Assembly (NCBI GenBank): GCA_944333055.1
Contig: CALVKT010000048.1
Span: forward strand, 1 to 33,760
From: an uncultured Clostridia bacterium
GTDB lineage: Bacteria; Bacillota; Clostridia; Christensenellales; Aristaeellaceae
Direction of reading: 5' to 3'
DNA length: 33,760 bases
The translations under genes and the position numbers were made by a program. Shown here in pieces: positions 26,286-33,579 of the stretch. Numbering within the stretch: the stretch's first letter is position 1; every line of letters starts with the position of its first letter. The notes beneath the pieces are model-generated. The model did no database searches. It saw only the letters and a program-made list of their open reading frames with translations, and was not told the origin of the DNA.

Positions 26286-27026
26286 ATGAAGAAAAGGATG
26301 TCATGGATCACCGGCGCGCTCGTCTGCCTCATGACGCTCTTTGCGGCGCTGGGCGCGGTGTGCGCCGCCGCAGAGCGCATCGCGCAGGACGAGACGTTCT
26401 ACGGCGCGCAGTCCCGGCAGGCCGTGATGGACGCACACGGCTTTGCGACGCAGGACGACGTGACGGCGTATATCGGCATGGACGAGGCGCAGCAGCAGAG
26501 CGCCGCCGGGGAGCTCGCGCAGTTCATGGCGGGCGGGGAGCCGGCGCTCTCCTTCCTGAACGACGACGAGCGCGTGCACATGCAGGACGTGCGCGCCCTC
26601 ATCCGCGCCATGGCCGAGATGAGCCGGACGTATTTCGCGCTGGCCGCCGCGCTGGCTGTCGTCGCGGCGTGGACGGGCGCCAAGCTGCAAAGCCGCGTCA
26701 AGCCCTTCGCCGCCGGCGCGCTGACCGCCGTCACGCTGATCATGCTCGTGGTGTTCGCGGCCGTCAACCAGATCTCCGCGGGCGGGTTTGAGCGGATGTT
26801 CGTGCAGATGCACGAGATGCTCTTTGACAACGACCTGTGGCGCATGGACCCGCAGACGGACGTGCTCATCCGCATGATGCCGCAGAATCTCTTTGAGCTC
26901 GCGCTGCTCAACGGCGCCAATCAGGCGCTGCGCCTGCTGCTGGTCGTGCTGCTGATGCTTACCGCCCTGTACGCCCTTTTCACCGGCATGATCCGCCGCC
27001 ATTTGAACCGAGGAGATCGCCCATGA
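26286..27026 (+). CDS. DUF1461 (TIGR01906-type) integral membrane protein
   Basis: The 246-residue protein has a membrane segment at about 8-28, an external domain of about 80 residues, then three more membrane segments (about 112-130, 138-158 and 210-235). Between the last two lies FDNDLWRMDPQTDVLIRMMP, the signature region of the DUF1461 family, whose role is unknown; the family is frequent in Firmicutes. The ATG at 26286 follows GGAGG by 11 bases; the frame continues upstream into the repeat but has no start support there. Its stop overlaps the tsaD start (ATGA), so the two are translated together. Confidence 0.8.
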   Translation: MKKRMSWITGALVCLMTLFAALGAVCAAAERIAQDETFYGAQSRQAVMDAHGFATQDDVTAYIGMDEAQQQSAAGELAQFMAGGEPALSFLNDDERVHMQDVRALIRAMAEMSRTYFALAAALAVVAAWTGAKLQSRVKPFAAGALTAVTLIMLVVFAAVNQISAGGFERMFVQMHEMLFDNDLWRMDPQTDVLIRMMPQNLFELALLNGANQALRLLLVVLLMLTALYALFTGMIRRHLNRGDRP

Positions 27027-28081
27027 GTTACGAACAGCGCGCCCGCGCGCAGGCGCTGCGCCTGCGCGAAAGCGGCCATGCGACATTGCTGGCCATCGAA
27101 TCCAGCTGCGACGAGACGGCGGCGGCCATCGTGCGCGACGGCCGGACGGTCGTCTCCTCCGTCATCGCCTCGCAGATTCCGCTGCACGCGCTCTACGGCG
27201 GCGTCGTGCCGGAAATCGCCTCCCGCAAGCACGTGGAGAGCATCGACCCGGTCGTGGACGAGTGCCTCAAGAAGGCGGGCATGCGCCTTGAAGACGTGGA
27301 CGCCGTCGCCGTCACGTACGGCCCCGGGCTCGTCGGCGCGCTGCTCATCGGCGTGAGCGCCGCCAAGGCGCTGGCCTATGCGGCGGACAAGCCGCTTGTG
27401 GCGGTCAACCACATCGAGGGCCATGTCAGCGCCAACTACATCGCCCACCCGGAGCTGACGCCGCCGTTCGTCTGCCTGGTGGCCTCCGGCGGCCATTCGC
27501 ATATCGTGCGCGTGGAGGACTACGGCGTCTACACGCTGCTCGGACAGACGATGGACGACGCCGCGGGCGAGGCGTTTGACAAGGCCGCGCGCGTGCTCGG
27601 CCTGCCGTATCCCGGCGGCCCGCTGCTCGACAAGCTCAGCCGCGAGGGCAACCCGCACGCGCTCGCGCTGCCGCATGTGCAGACGCCGGGCCGATACGAC
27701 TACAGCTTCTCCGGCCTCAAGACCGCGCTCATCAACGCCGTGCACAAGCTGCGCCAGAATGGGCAGGACGTGCCCGCCGCGGACATCGCCGCCAGCTTTC
27801 AGCACGCGGCGGTCGAGCTGCTCAGCGACAAGGCCGTGCTCGCCGCCCGCGAGAGCGGCTGCAAGGTGATGGCGCTTGCCGGCGGCGTGGCCAGCAATTC
27901 CGGCTTGCGCAACGCCATGAACGACAAGTGCCAGAGGGCCGGCCTTCGCCTGATGATGCCCCCGCCCATCCTGTGCACGGACAACGCCGCGATGATCGGC
28001 GCGGCGGGCTTCTACCGGCTCATGCGCGGGGAGACCGCCGGGCTCGATCTCAACGCCTGCCCTTCGCTTCGCCTCGTGTAA
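27023..28081 (+). CDS. tsaD: tRNA N6-adenosine threonylcarbamoyltransferase
   Basis: The 352-residue protein transfers the threonylcarbamoyl group to A37 of tRNAs that read ANN codons, working with TsaB and TsaE, which are not in this window. It has the ASKHA ATPase fold with IESSCDETAAAIV, the metal-binding HIEGH (His130, His134), VASGGHSHI, GEAFDKAARVLGLPYPGGP, DYSFSGLKTAL and ALAGGVASNSGLR. The start ATGA overlaps the previous stop, with GAGGAG seven bases upstream. It has a short N-terminal extension (about 20 residues) before the first strand. It is followed by the unusual AT-rich DnaA-box region. Confidence 0.97.
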   Translation: MSYEQRARAQALRLRESGHATLLAIESSCDETAAAIVRDGRTVVSSVIASQIPLHALYGGVVPEIASRKHVESIDPVVDECLKKAGMRLEDVDAVAVTYGPGLVGALLIGVSAAKALAYAADKPLVAVNHIEGHVSANYIAHPELTPPFVCLVASGGHSHIVRVEDYGVYTLLGQTMDDAAGEAFDKAARVLGLPYPGGPLLDKLSREGNPHALALPHVQTPGRYDYSFSGLKTALINAVHKLRQNGQDVPAADIAASFQHAAVELLSDKAVLAARESGCKVMALAGGVASNSGLRNAMNDKCQRAGLRLMMPPPILCTDNAAMIGAAGFYRLMRGETAGLDLNACPSLRLV

Positions 28082-28117
28082 GGCGAACGGTTTCGCCCGG
28101 TCCGGCTTGTACAATTT

Positions 28118-28172
28118 GACAAAACTGCGTTCAATTTATTACATATTTGTAATAAGTTTGCGCAGTTTTGTC
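28118..28172. repeat. Nested palindrome beside the DnaA boxes
   Basis: The outer arms GACAAAACTGCG (28118-28129) and CGCAGTTTTGTC (28161-28172) are perfect 12-base inverted repeats. Inside them TTATTAC (28136-28142) and GTAATAA (28149-28155) form a second one around ATATTT. The block is strongly AT-rich in a GC-rich genome. It could be a cruciform, a protein-binding site or a terminator of tsaD, though it lacks a T run in the plus direction. Confidence 0.75.
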
Positions 28173-28274
28173 ATATCTGTTCGATTGTGGAAAACATGAA
28201 TTATTCATAATTATCCACAGGTAAACGGAAAAAGCCTGTGGACAAATGTGGATAACTCCGCTGAAACCGCGAAA

Positions 28275-28307
28275 ATCCCCACCGGTTCTACAAAAACCGA
28301 TGGGGAT
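28275..28307. repeat. Hairpin within the DnaA-box cluster
   Basis: ATCCCCACCGGTT (28275-28287) and AACCGATGGGGAT (28295-28307) pair over 13 positions with one mismatch around the loop CTACAAA. It overlaps the near-match box at 28301. Confidence 0.65.
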
Positions 28308-28492
28308 AACCTGTGTGGAAAACTGTGGATAACCTGTGGAGAGCCGTGGAAAAACGTGAAAAAGAATTGTAACATTTAATCCTGAGAAAATGAAGATTGT
28401 GAAGACATAGCCATTTTTTCGCCATCATCAGGACATGATGCGCGGGGCGCGCGCATATGCCTGCATATCAAGAGGCGGGAGGATGTGGGGCT

Positions 28493-29287
28493 GTGGGCAG
28501 GAAGGGCGACCGCACGCGCGTGTACGCGGGCATGCTGCTGGGGGTGACGGCGCTGTGCACGCTGACGCTGCTGCTGGCGGCGGGGGACAGCGCGATTCGC
28601 GCGTTTGCGCAGCAGGGCGCGCAGGCGACGGCCGCGCCGGGGCCGCTGCGCGGGATGACGGTGGCGGTGGACGCGGGGCACGGCGGATACGACGGCGGCG
28701 CGGTGGGCCGGGTGAGCGGCGTGCCGGAGAAGGGACTCAACCTCGACGTGGCCCGGCGCGTGGAGCGGCTGCTGCGCGCACAGGGCGCGGATGTGGTGAT
28801 GACGCGCACGGGCGACTACGCGCTGTGCGACGAGAACCCGCCGATCCGCAGGAAATTGCAGGACATGCAGCGCCGGGCGGCGCTCATCCGCATGAACGAG
28901 GCGGACGTGGTGCTCTCCATCCACATGAACGAATACGCGGGGCGCAGCGAGAGCGGGCCGCAGGTGTTCTATCGCGAGCAGTGCCAGGCGGGGCGGCTGC
29001 TGGCCGGCGCGATCCAGGGCGCGATGATCGAGGGGCTCAAGCCGAGCAAGAACCGCCCGGCGCTGGGCGGGGACTACTACATCCTGACGCTGGGCGTGCC
29101 CAGCGCGCTGGTGGAGTGCGGGTTTCTCTCCAACCGGGAGGAGGAGCAGAAGCTGTTGCAGGAGGCGTATCGAGAGCAGGTTGCGCAGAGCATCGTGCAG
29201 GGCTTGCTCGACTGGCAGACGCTCAACGGGGAGAAGCCGGAGCCCTTGCCCGCCGTCGACCGCAGCGATGAGCCGACGGGGGAATAA
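28493..29287 (+). CDS. N-acetylmuramoyl-L-alanine amidase, CwlD-like
   Basis: The 264-residue protein has a basic N-terminus, one membrane/signal segment (about 9-30), a short linker and an Amidase_3 zinc domain (about 52-250). Expected residues are present: VDAGHGGYDGGAVG (His63), PEKGLNLDVA (Glu79), SIHMNE (His144) and the catalytic Glu208 in VECGFLSN. Such enzymes cut the bond between muramic acid and the stem peptide outside the membrane; CwlD acts in making spore cortex muramic lactam. The short single-domain form suits CwlD, but a vegetative role is possible. GTG 28493 is preferred (GGGAGGA nine bases upstream); the in-frame ATG at 28457 has no clear site. Confidence 0.9.
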   Translation: MGRKGDRTRVYAGMLLGVTALCTLTLLLAAGDSAIRAFAQQGAQATAAPGPLRGMTVAVDAGHGGYDGGAVGRVSGVPEKGLNLDVARRVERLLRAQGADVVMTRTGDYALCDENPPIRRKLQDMQRRAALIRMNEADVVLSIHMNEYAGRSESGPQVFYREQCQAGRLLAGAIQGAMIEGLKPSKNRPALGGDYYILTLGVPSALVECGFLSNREEEQKLLQEAYREQVAQSIVQGLLDWQTLNGEKPEPLPAVDRSDEPTGE

Positions 29288-29297
29288 GGAAAAACAC

Positions 29298-29555
29298 GCT
29301 TGAAGCCGCCGCGAAGCGAAGTGTGGGGGTCTGGGGGAGATCATCTCCCCCAGTGGGGTTTGGGGCAACGCCCCAAGCGGGTCTGGGCGGCAGCCCAGCG
29401 TTCCCCAACGTTCCATGGCGCAGGGCGCGCCGAAGGCGCTGCGCCACGCTGAGCGGCTTCAAGCCGCCGTGAACCCCCTTTCTGGCGCGCTGGGGCGACA
29501 CAATCCCCCAGTCATGCTCCGCAAGCCAGTGCCTTTGCACAAGGGGGACAAGAGC
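29298..29555 (-). repeat. Modular intergenic repeat after the amidase gene, longest copy
   Basis: Modules in order: GCTTGAAGCCGCCGCGAAGC, GGTCTGGGGGAGATCATCTC, CCCCAGTGGGGTTTGGGGCA, ACGCCCCAAGCGGGTCTGGG, CGGCAGCCCAGCGTTCCCC, CCATGGCGCAGGGCGCG, then a second GGCTTCAAGCCGCC, and the end part CAATCCCCCAGTCATGCTCC and CCTTTGCACAAGGGGG. Several modules are self-complementary. Confidence 0.8.
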
Positions 29556-29739
29556 GGGCTGAACATGCGATTCATCAGAACAGACCGACGCCCGGCAGGC
29601 AAACCTTCCGGGCGTCGCGCCGTATGCGGCGTTGGCCGTCCCGCGCCTGACGCGGCAGGGCGGATAAGCGATGGGCGCTGCTGCGCGCGCGGCGCGCAGG
29701 ATGCTTTCTCCTATACGGTTTTTGTGCGCTGCGCGATGA

Positions 29740-29825
29740 GGGGAACGTTGGGGCTGCCGCCCCAAGCCCCGGCAGGGGCATGATGCCCCTGCACCCCGCT
29801 TCGCTTCGCGGCGGTTTGAAGCGGG
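29740..29825 (+). repeat. Modular intergenic repeat, short copy before mrnC
   Basis: GGGAACGTTGGGGCTGCCGC, CCCAAGCCCC, the palindrome CAGGGGCATGATGCCCCTG and CTTCGCTTCGCGGCGGTTTG follow in the order seen at 19254 and 21705, with divergence in the middle module. Confidence 0.7.
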
Positions 29826-29846
29826 ATGGACATCGTGATGAAGGAC

Positions 29847-29875
29847 TTCCCTTTTTTTTTCTTTGGTGGTATACT
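29847..29875 (+). promoter_or_regulatory. Probable promoter of the mrnC-sigH operon
   Basis: An extended -10, TGGTATACT (TATACT at 29870-29875), has a weak -35 TTCCCT (29847-29852) at 17 bases with a T-rich spacer. Confidence 0.45.
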
Positions 29876-29931
29876 GTATCTGAAAATGGCGGCATCCGCC
29901 ATGTTGAGGACAAGCAGAAGGAAGTGACCCT

Positions 29932-30372
29932 TTGCTTCAGGAGGCATTAGGCGCGGCGCACGACGCGTTCGCCGCGCGCGATCTTCGCGAACTCAATCCC
30001 CTGCAAATGGCCTACGTCGGCGATACGGTGCACGATCTGTACGTGCGCAGCATGCTGCTCGCCCGCGGGATGAGCGTCGGCAAGATGCACAAGCAGGCGG
30101 TGCGCATGGTCAGCGCCGCCGCACAGGCGCAGATGTTCGCCCGCATCGAGGGCGAGCTGACGCCGGAGGAGGCCGATGTCGCGCGCCGTGGCCGCAACAG
30201 CCAGGCCAGGCACGCCGCGCCCAGGCACGCCGCGCCCGGCGATTACGCGCTGGCCACGGGGCTGGAAGCGCTCTGGGGCTATCTGTATCTGTCCGGCCGG
30301 ACGCAGCGGCTGGATACACTCATCAGGCTTGCGCTCACGCGCACGGAGGACATATGGCAAAAGCAACCCTGA
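29932..30372 (+). CDS. mrnC: Mini-ribonuclease 3
   Basis: The 146-residue protein is the RNase III catalytic domain without the RNA-binding domain, as in Mini-III, which trims the ends of 23S rRNA precursor in Firmicutes. LNPLQMAYVGDTVHDLYVR carries the conserved acidic residues and ALWGYLYLSGRTQRLD the second active-site helix. The segment NSQARHAAPRHAAPGDYALATG has a short repeated ARHAAP. The start is TTG 29932, eight bases after AAGGAA; no ATG is available. Its end overlaps the thyX start by 19 bases. It heads the operon mrnC-thyX-rlmB-yacP-sigH, an order conserved in many Firmicutes. Confidence 0.93.
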   Translation: MLQEALGAAHDAFAARDLRELNPLQMAYVGDTVHDLYVRSMLLARGMSVGKMHKQAVRMVSAAAQAQMFARIEGELTPEEADVARRGRNSQARHAAPRHAAPGDYALATGLEALWGYLYLSGRTQRLDTLIRLALTRTEDIWQKQP

Positions 30373-31076
30373 AGGTCGAACTGCTGCGCGCGACGCCCGA
30401 TCCCGACGAGGTCGTGGCGCTGGGCGCGCGGCTGTGCTACGCGCAGGCCGATCTTTCCGCGCTGCGCGAGCGCGTGGAGACGACGGATCAGCAGAAGTAC
30501 ATCGCCGGCGTGATGGCGCGCGGCCACCTCTCCGTGACCGAGCACGCGAGCTTCACGTTCGCCGTGGAGGGCGTCAGCCGCGCGCTGCTCGCCCAGCTCA
30601 CGCGCCACCGCATCGCCAGCTTCTCCGTGCAGAGCCAGCGCTACGTCTCCATGGCCGGCGGCTTTGATTACGTGATCCCGCCGTCCATTTCCGCGCTGGG
30701 CGCGCAGGAGGAGGCGGAATTTATCCGCCAGATGGACACGATTCACGCATGGTATTGCCAATGGCAGGAAAAACTGGGCGGGGCGAAGGAGGCGGCCAAT
30801 CAGGATGCGCGCTTCGTGCTGCCCAACGCGGCGGCCACGCGCCTGCTGCTGACGATGAACGCCCGCGAGCTGATGCACTTTTTTGAGCTGCGCTGCTGCA
30901 ACCGCGCCCAGTGGGAGATCCGCGAGATGGCCTGGCAGATGCTCGCCGCCTGCCGCAAGGCCGCGCCCGCGCTCTTTGCAAACGCCGGGCCCGCCTGCCT
31001 GCGCGGCGCATGCCCGGAGGGCGCCGCCTCCTGCGGCCGCGCCGGGGAGATCAGAGAGAGACACGCTGCCCTGTAA
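30354..31076 (+). CDS. thyX: Flavin-dependent thymidylate synthase
   Basis: The 240-residue enzyme methylates dUMP to dTMP using methylene-tetrahydrofolate, FAD and NADPH. The ThyX signature RHRxxSxxxxSxRY is present as RHRIASFSVQSQRY (84-97, giving RHR-x7-S), followed by MNARELMHFFELRCCNRAQWEIR, which lines the active site. GGAGG lies four bases before ATG 30354, which is inside mrnC, so the two are translationally coupled. The presence of ThyX suggests, but does not prove, that the organism lacks ThyA. The C-terminus has several cysteines (CLRGACPEGAASC) that could bind metal. Confidence 0.96.
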   Translation: MAKATLKVELLRATPDPDEVVALGARLCYAQADLSALRERVETTDQQKYIAGVMARGHLSVTEHASFTFAVEGVSRALLAQLTRHRIASFSVQSQRYVSMAGGFDYVIPPSISALGAQEEAEFIRQMDTIHAWYCQWQEKLGGAKEAANQDARFVLPNAAATRLLLTMNARELMHFFELRCCNRAQWEIREMAWQMLAACRKAAPALFANAGPACLRGACPEGAASCGRAGEIRERHAAL

Positions 31077-31100
31077 GCGGCAGAAAGAAGGAGCAAGATC

Positions 31101-32177
31101 ATGGCATACTACGATCAGTTTACGAAGAAGCCGCGCAGCAAGCGCGACGACTGGCGCGACGACGCGCTGACCCGCCGCCCAGCCCGCGACGGCGAGCGCG
31201 CCGTGGAGGCGGAGCGCAGGGCATACGGCGAGCGCAAGGCATACGGCGAGCGGCGCGAGTACGGCGAGCGCAAGGCACACGGCGAGCGCAGGAATTATGG
31301 CGAACGCCGGGAGCCGGGCGAACGCAGGAATTACGACGAGCGCAGGGACTGCGGCGAGCGCCGGGAGCCGGGCGAGCGCAGGAACTACGGCGAGCGTCCG
31401 GCGCGGCGCGAGGAGCGCCCGATGCGCCGCCAGGAGCGGCCGGCCATGGAGACGGCGGACAACCTGCTGGTGGGCCGCAACCCGATCCGCGAGGCGCTGC
31501 GCGCCGGGCGGGACATCGAAAAGCTGCTGGTGGCGCGGGGCGAACTGATCGGTTCTGCGCGCGAGATCGTGGCGATGGCGCGCGAGGCGCGCGTGGTGGT
31601 GCAGGAGGTCGATCGCGCGAAGCTCGACCAGATGGCGCCCAACCATCAGGGCCTCATCGCCGTGGCCAGCGCCTACGCCTACAGGACGGTGGAGGACATG
31701 CTGGCCCTGGCCCGCGAGCGCGGGGAAGCGCCGCTGCTGGTCATCCTGGACGGCGTGACCGACCCGCACAACCTGGGCGCGATCATCCGCAGCGCGGAGT
31801 GCGCCGGCGCGCACGGCGTCATCATCCCGGAGCGCCGCGCCGTGGGCCTGACCCCGGCCGCCGTGAAGGCGAGCGCGGGCGCGGTGGAATACATGCCGGT
31901 GGCGCGCGAGGTGAACCTCACCCGCGCGATCGAGCGGCTCAAGAAGGAAGGCATCTGGATCTACGGCGCGGCGATGGACGGCGAGGATTACCGCCGCGTG
32001 AACTTCTCCGGCCCGGCGGCGATCGTCATCGGCTCGGAGGGCGAGGGGATGTCCAAGCTCGTGGCGCAAAGCTGCGACAAGATCGTCTCCCTGCCCATCA
32101 GGGGCCACATCGACTCGCTCAACGCCTCCGTGGCGGCGGGCATCCTGCTCTACGCCGTGGCCGGCGCGAGGGCGTGA
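31101..32177 (+). CDS. rlmB: 23S rRNA 2'-O-methyltransferase (RlmB/TrmH type) with a repeat-rich N-terminus
   Basis: The 358-residue protein has a SPOUT methyltransferase core from about residue 120: NLLVGRNPIREAL, an RNA-binding part with NHQGLIAV, then VILDGVTDPHNLGAIIRSAE, IVIGSEGEGM and LPIRGHIDSLNASVAAGILLY, the last forming the SAM knot. RlmB methylates a G in the 23S peptidyl-transferase region. The unusual part is the first 117 residues: a basic, low-complexity tail with ten tandem hexapeptides of the form ERRxYG (38-97), expected to be disordered and to bind RNA. GAAGGAG lies seven bases before the ATG. It sits in the usual place between thyX and yacP. Confidence 0.93.
   Translation: MAYYDQFTKKPRSKRDDWRDDALTRRPARDGERAVEAERRAYGERKAYGERREYGERKAHGERRNYGERREPGERRNYDERRDCGERREPGERRNYGERPARREERPMRRQERPAMETADNLLVGRNPIREALRAGRDIEKLLVARGELIGSAREIVAMAREARVVVQEVDRAKLDQMAPNHQGLIAVASAYAYRTVEDMLALARERGEAPLLVILDGVTDPHNLGAIIRSAECAGAHGVIIPERRAVGLTPAAVKASAGAVEYMPVAREVNLTRAIERLKKEGIWIYGAAMDGEDYRRVNFSGPAAIVIGSEGEGMSKLVAQSCDKIVSLPIRGHIDSLNASVAAGILLYAVAGARA
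31212..31391 (+). repeat. Ten tandem 18-base units in rlmB
   Basis: Each unit is GAGCGC(A/C)(A/G)G followed by two variable codons and GGC, coding for E-R-R/K-x-Y/H/P/C-G. Units run ERRAYG, ERKAYG, ERREYG, ERKAHG, ERRNYG, ERREPG, ERRNYD, ERRDCG, ERREPG, ERRNYG. The number is likely to vary between strains by slippage. Confidence 0.9.
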
Positions 32178-32180
32178 GCG

Positions 32181-32693
32181 ATGCGGCCGCTGCTGCTGGT
32201 GGACGGCTACAACGTCATCGGCGCATGGGATGTGCCCCAGCGGGAAAACCTGTCCATCGAGGAGGCGCGCGAGCGCCTGGTGCACCTGATCGCCGACTAC
32301 GCGGGCTACTCCGGCGAGGAGGTCGTCGTCGTGTTTGACGGCCACTACACCGGCCGCGCGACGCGTTCGCGTGCGATGGTGCACGGCGTGGAGGTGGTCT
32401 TTACCCGGCACGCGGAGAGCGCGGACAACTTCATCGAGGCGCAGTGCGCCGCCGCGCCCAGGTGGCGGCAGGTGCGCGTGGCCACCAGCGACGCCATCGA
32501 GCAGACCGTGGCCATGGGCAGGGGCGCCACGCGCGTCTCCGCGCGCGAGTTTCTGCTGCTGCTCACGCAGACCCGCACGACGGGCCGCGCGCACATGCAG
32601 GCGGACAAGCCCTCCCGCGGGGACATCTTCTCCCGGCTGCCGCCGCACCAGCGGGAGATCTTCGACCGGATGAGAAAAGGGCTGGACGAGTGA
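32181..32693 (+). CDS. yacP: NYN-domain ribonuclease, YacP/Rae1 family
   Basis: The 170-residue protein begins LLLVDGYNVIGAW with Asp8, the first catalytic acid of the NYN/PIN-like fold, followed by VVVVFDGHYTG, SADNFIEAQ and VATSDAIEQ, which hold the other acids. In Bacillus subtilis the homologue Rae1 cuts mRNA in the ribosomal A site. The gene begins three bases after the rlmB stop and has only a weak ribosome-binding site, so it probably relies on coupling. Position between rlmB and sigH matches other Firmicutes. Confidence 0.92.
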   Translation: MRPLLLVDGYNVIGAWDVPQRENLSIEEARERLVHLIADYAGYSGEEVVVVFDGHYTGRATRSRAMVHGVEVVFTRHAESADNFIEAQCAAAPRWRQVRVATSDAIEQTVAMGRGATRVSAREFLLLLTQTRTTGRAHMQADKPSRGDIFSRLPPHQREIFDRMRKGLDE

Positions 32694-32710
32694 CGGCCAA
32701 GGAGGACGCG

Positions 32711-33331
32711 ATGCACAGAGACTACGACGGCATGACCGACGAGGAGGTCGCGCTGCTGGCCCAGCAGGGCGATGCCGACGCGTCGGAATACCTGCTCAAC
32801 AAGTACAAGAATTTCGTGCGTTCCAAGGCGCGGTCGTATTTTCTGGTGGGTGCGGATCACGAGGACATCGTGCAGGAGGGCATGATCGGGCTGTTCAAGG
32901 CGTTTCGCGACTTCAAGCCCGACAAGCTCGCCTCCTTCCACGCGTTCGCCGAACTGTGCGTCACCCGCCAGATCATCACCGCCATCAAGACCGCTACCCG
33001 ACAGAAGCACATTCCGCTCAACTCCTACGTCTCCCTCAACAAGCCGATCTACGAGGAGGAGAGCGACCGCACGCTCATGGACGTGATCACCGAGGGGCGC
33101 AGCGCCGACCCCGAAGAGCTGCTCATCGGACAGGAGAGCTACGTGAGCATCGAAAGCCGCATCGACGAGGCGCTCTCCCCCCTGGAGCGCGAGGTGCTCG
33201 CCGCCTACCTGGACGGCAAGAGCTATCAGGAGATCGCCGCCATGCTCGGCCGCCACGTCAAGAGCATCGACAACGCGCTGCAAAGGGTCAAGCACAAGCT
33301 CGAAAAGCTCATCCGCGAGCGCAGCCGCTGA
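32711..33331 (+). CDS. sigH: RNA polymerase sigma-H factor (sigma-70 family)
   Basis: The 206-residue product has sigma region 2 (YLLNKYKNFVRSKARSYFLVGADHEDIVQEGMIGLFKAFRDF, summarised here by its DIVQEGMIGLFKA core), the FHAFAELCVTRQIITAIKTA helix, and region 4 with LSPLEREVLAAYLDGKSYQEIA and the HVKSIDNALQRVKHK recognition helix. In spore-formers SigH starts the switch to sporulation and stationary phase. ATG 32711 follows AAGGAGG by five bases; the frame upstream belongs to yacP in another frame. It is the last gene of the mrnC operon. Confidence 0.94.
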   Translation: MHRDYDGMTDEEVALLAQQGDADASEYLLNKYKNFVRSKARSYFLVGADHEDIVQEGMIGLFKAFRDFKPDKLASFHAFAELCVTRQIITAIKTATRQKHIPLNSYVSLNKPIYEEESDRTLMDVITEGRSADPEELLIGQESYVSIESRIDEALSPLEREVLAAYLDGKSYQEIAAMLGRHVKSIDNALQRVKHKLEKLIRERSR

Positions 33332-33377
33332 GCGCGCGGGGGCGTCCTTTTTGTGGCAAAAATGTACCCCCGGCGTA

Positions 33378-33406
33378 TTGACAATTCAGGGATATTTGGA
33401 TAGAAT
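33378..33406 (+). promoter_or_regulatory. Promoter of the tRNA-Gly-tuf unit
   Basis: TTGACA (33378-33383) and TAGAAT (33401-33406) are separated by 17 bases, 31 bases before the tRNA. A second consensus-like pair, TTGACA (33425-33430) and TTTAAT (33448-33453), also with 17 bases, overlaps the tRNA and may be chance. Confidence 0.75.
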
Positions 33407-33437
33407 AAGGGATGAATAAACCGGTTGACAGCCCTGT

Positions 33438-33511
33438 GCAGGTGTAGTTTAATGGCAGAACTTCAGCTTCCCAAGCTGATCGCGTGGGTTCGATTCCCAT
33501 CACCTGCTCCA
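33438..33511 (+). tRNA. tRNA-Gly (anticodon CCC)
   Basis: A full cloverleaf is visible in 74 bases: acceptor GCAGGTG/CACCTGC, D-arm with TTTAATGGC, anticodon stem TCAGC/GCTGA around loop TTCCCAA (anticodon CCC, reading GGG), T-arm with GGTTCGATTCC, discriminator T and an encoded CCA. It lies between sigH and tuf. Confidence 0.95.
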
Positions 33512-33579
33512 TCGCGACCACCGACAATTCGGCGGGCGCAGAAACAACTGTCAGCCGAAATATCGAGGAGGTTATTCCA

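Larger units (their letters stand above)
28116..28343. other. DnaA-box cluster in an AT-rich gap, possible origin-like locus
   Basis: Three perfect DnaA boxes are visible: TTATCCACA at 28211-28219 and its complement TGTGGATAA at 28247-28255 and 28324-28332. Near matches are TTATTCATA 28201-28209, TGTGGACAA 28237-28245, TGGGGATAA 28301-28309, and TGTGGAAAA at 28186-28194 and 28314-28322. An AT-rich, palindromic block lies just upstream (28118-28172). The layout, boxes beside an AT-rich melting-type segment, is that of oriC or another DnaA-binding locus. dnaA, dnaN and rpmH are not in the window, so a titration or regulatory site is equally possible. Confidence 0.6.
29288..29931. other. Intergenic region between the amidase gene and mrnC, 644 bases
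   Basis: No gene is recognisable. It contains two modular repeat copies (29298-29555 and 29740-29825). Between them lies a GC-rich spacer with the hairpin GACGCCCGG/CCGGGCGTC (about 29588-29617), resembling the glnN terminator stem, and a run of GCGC. The mrnC promoter lies at 29847-29875. Confidence 0.65.
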
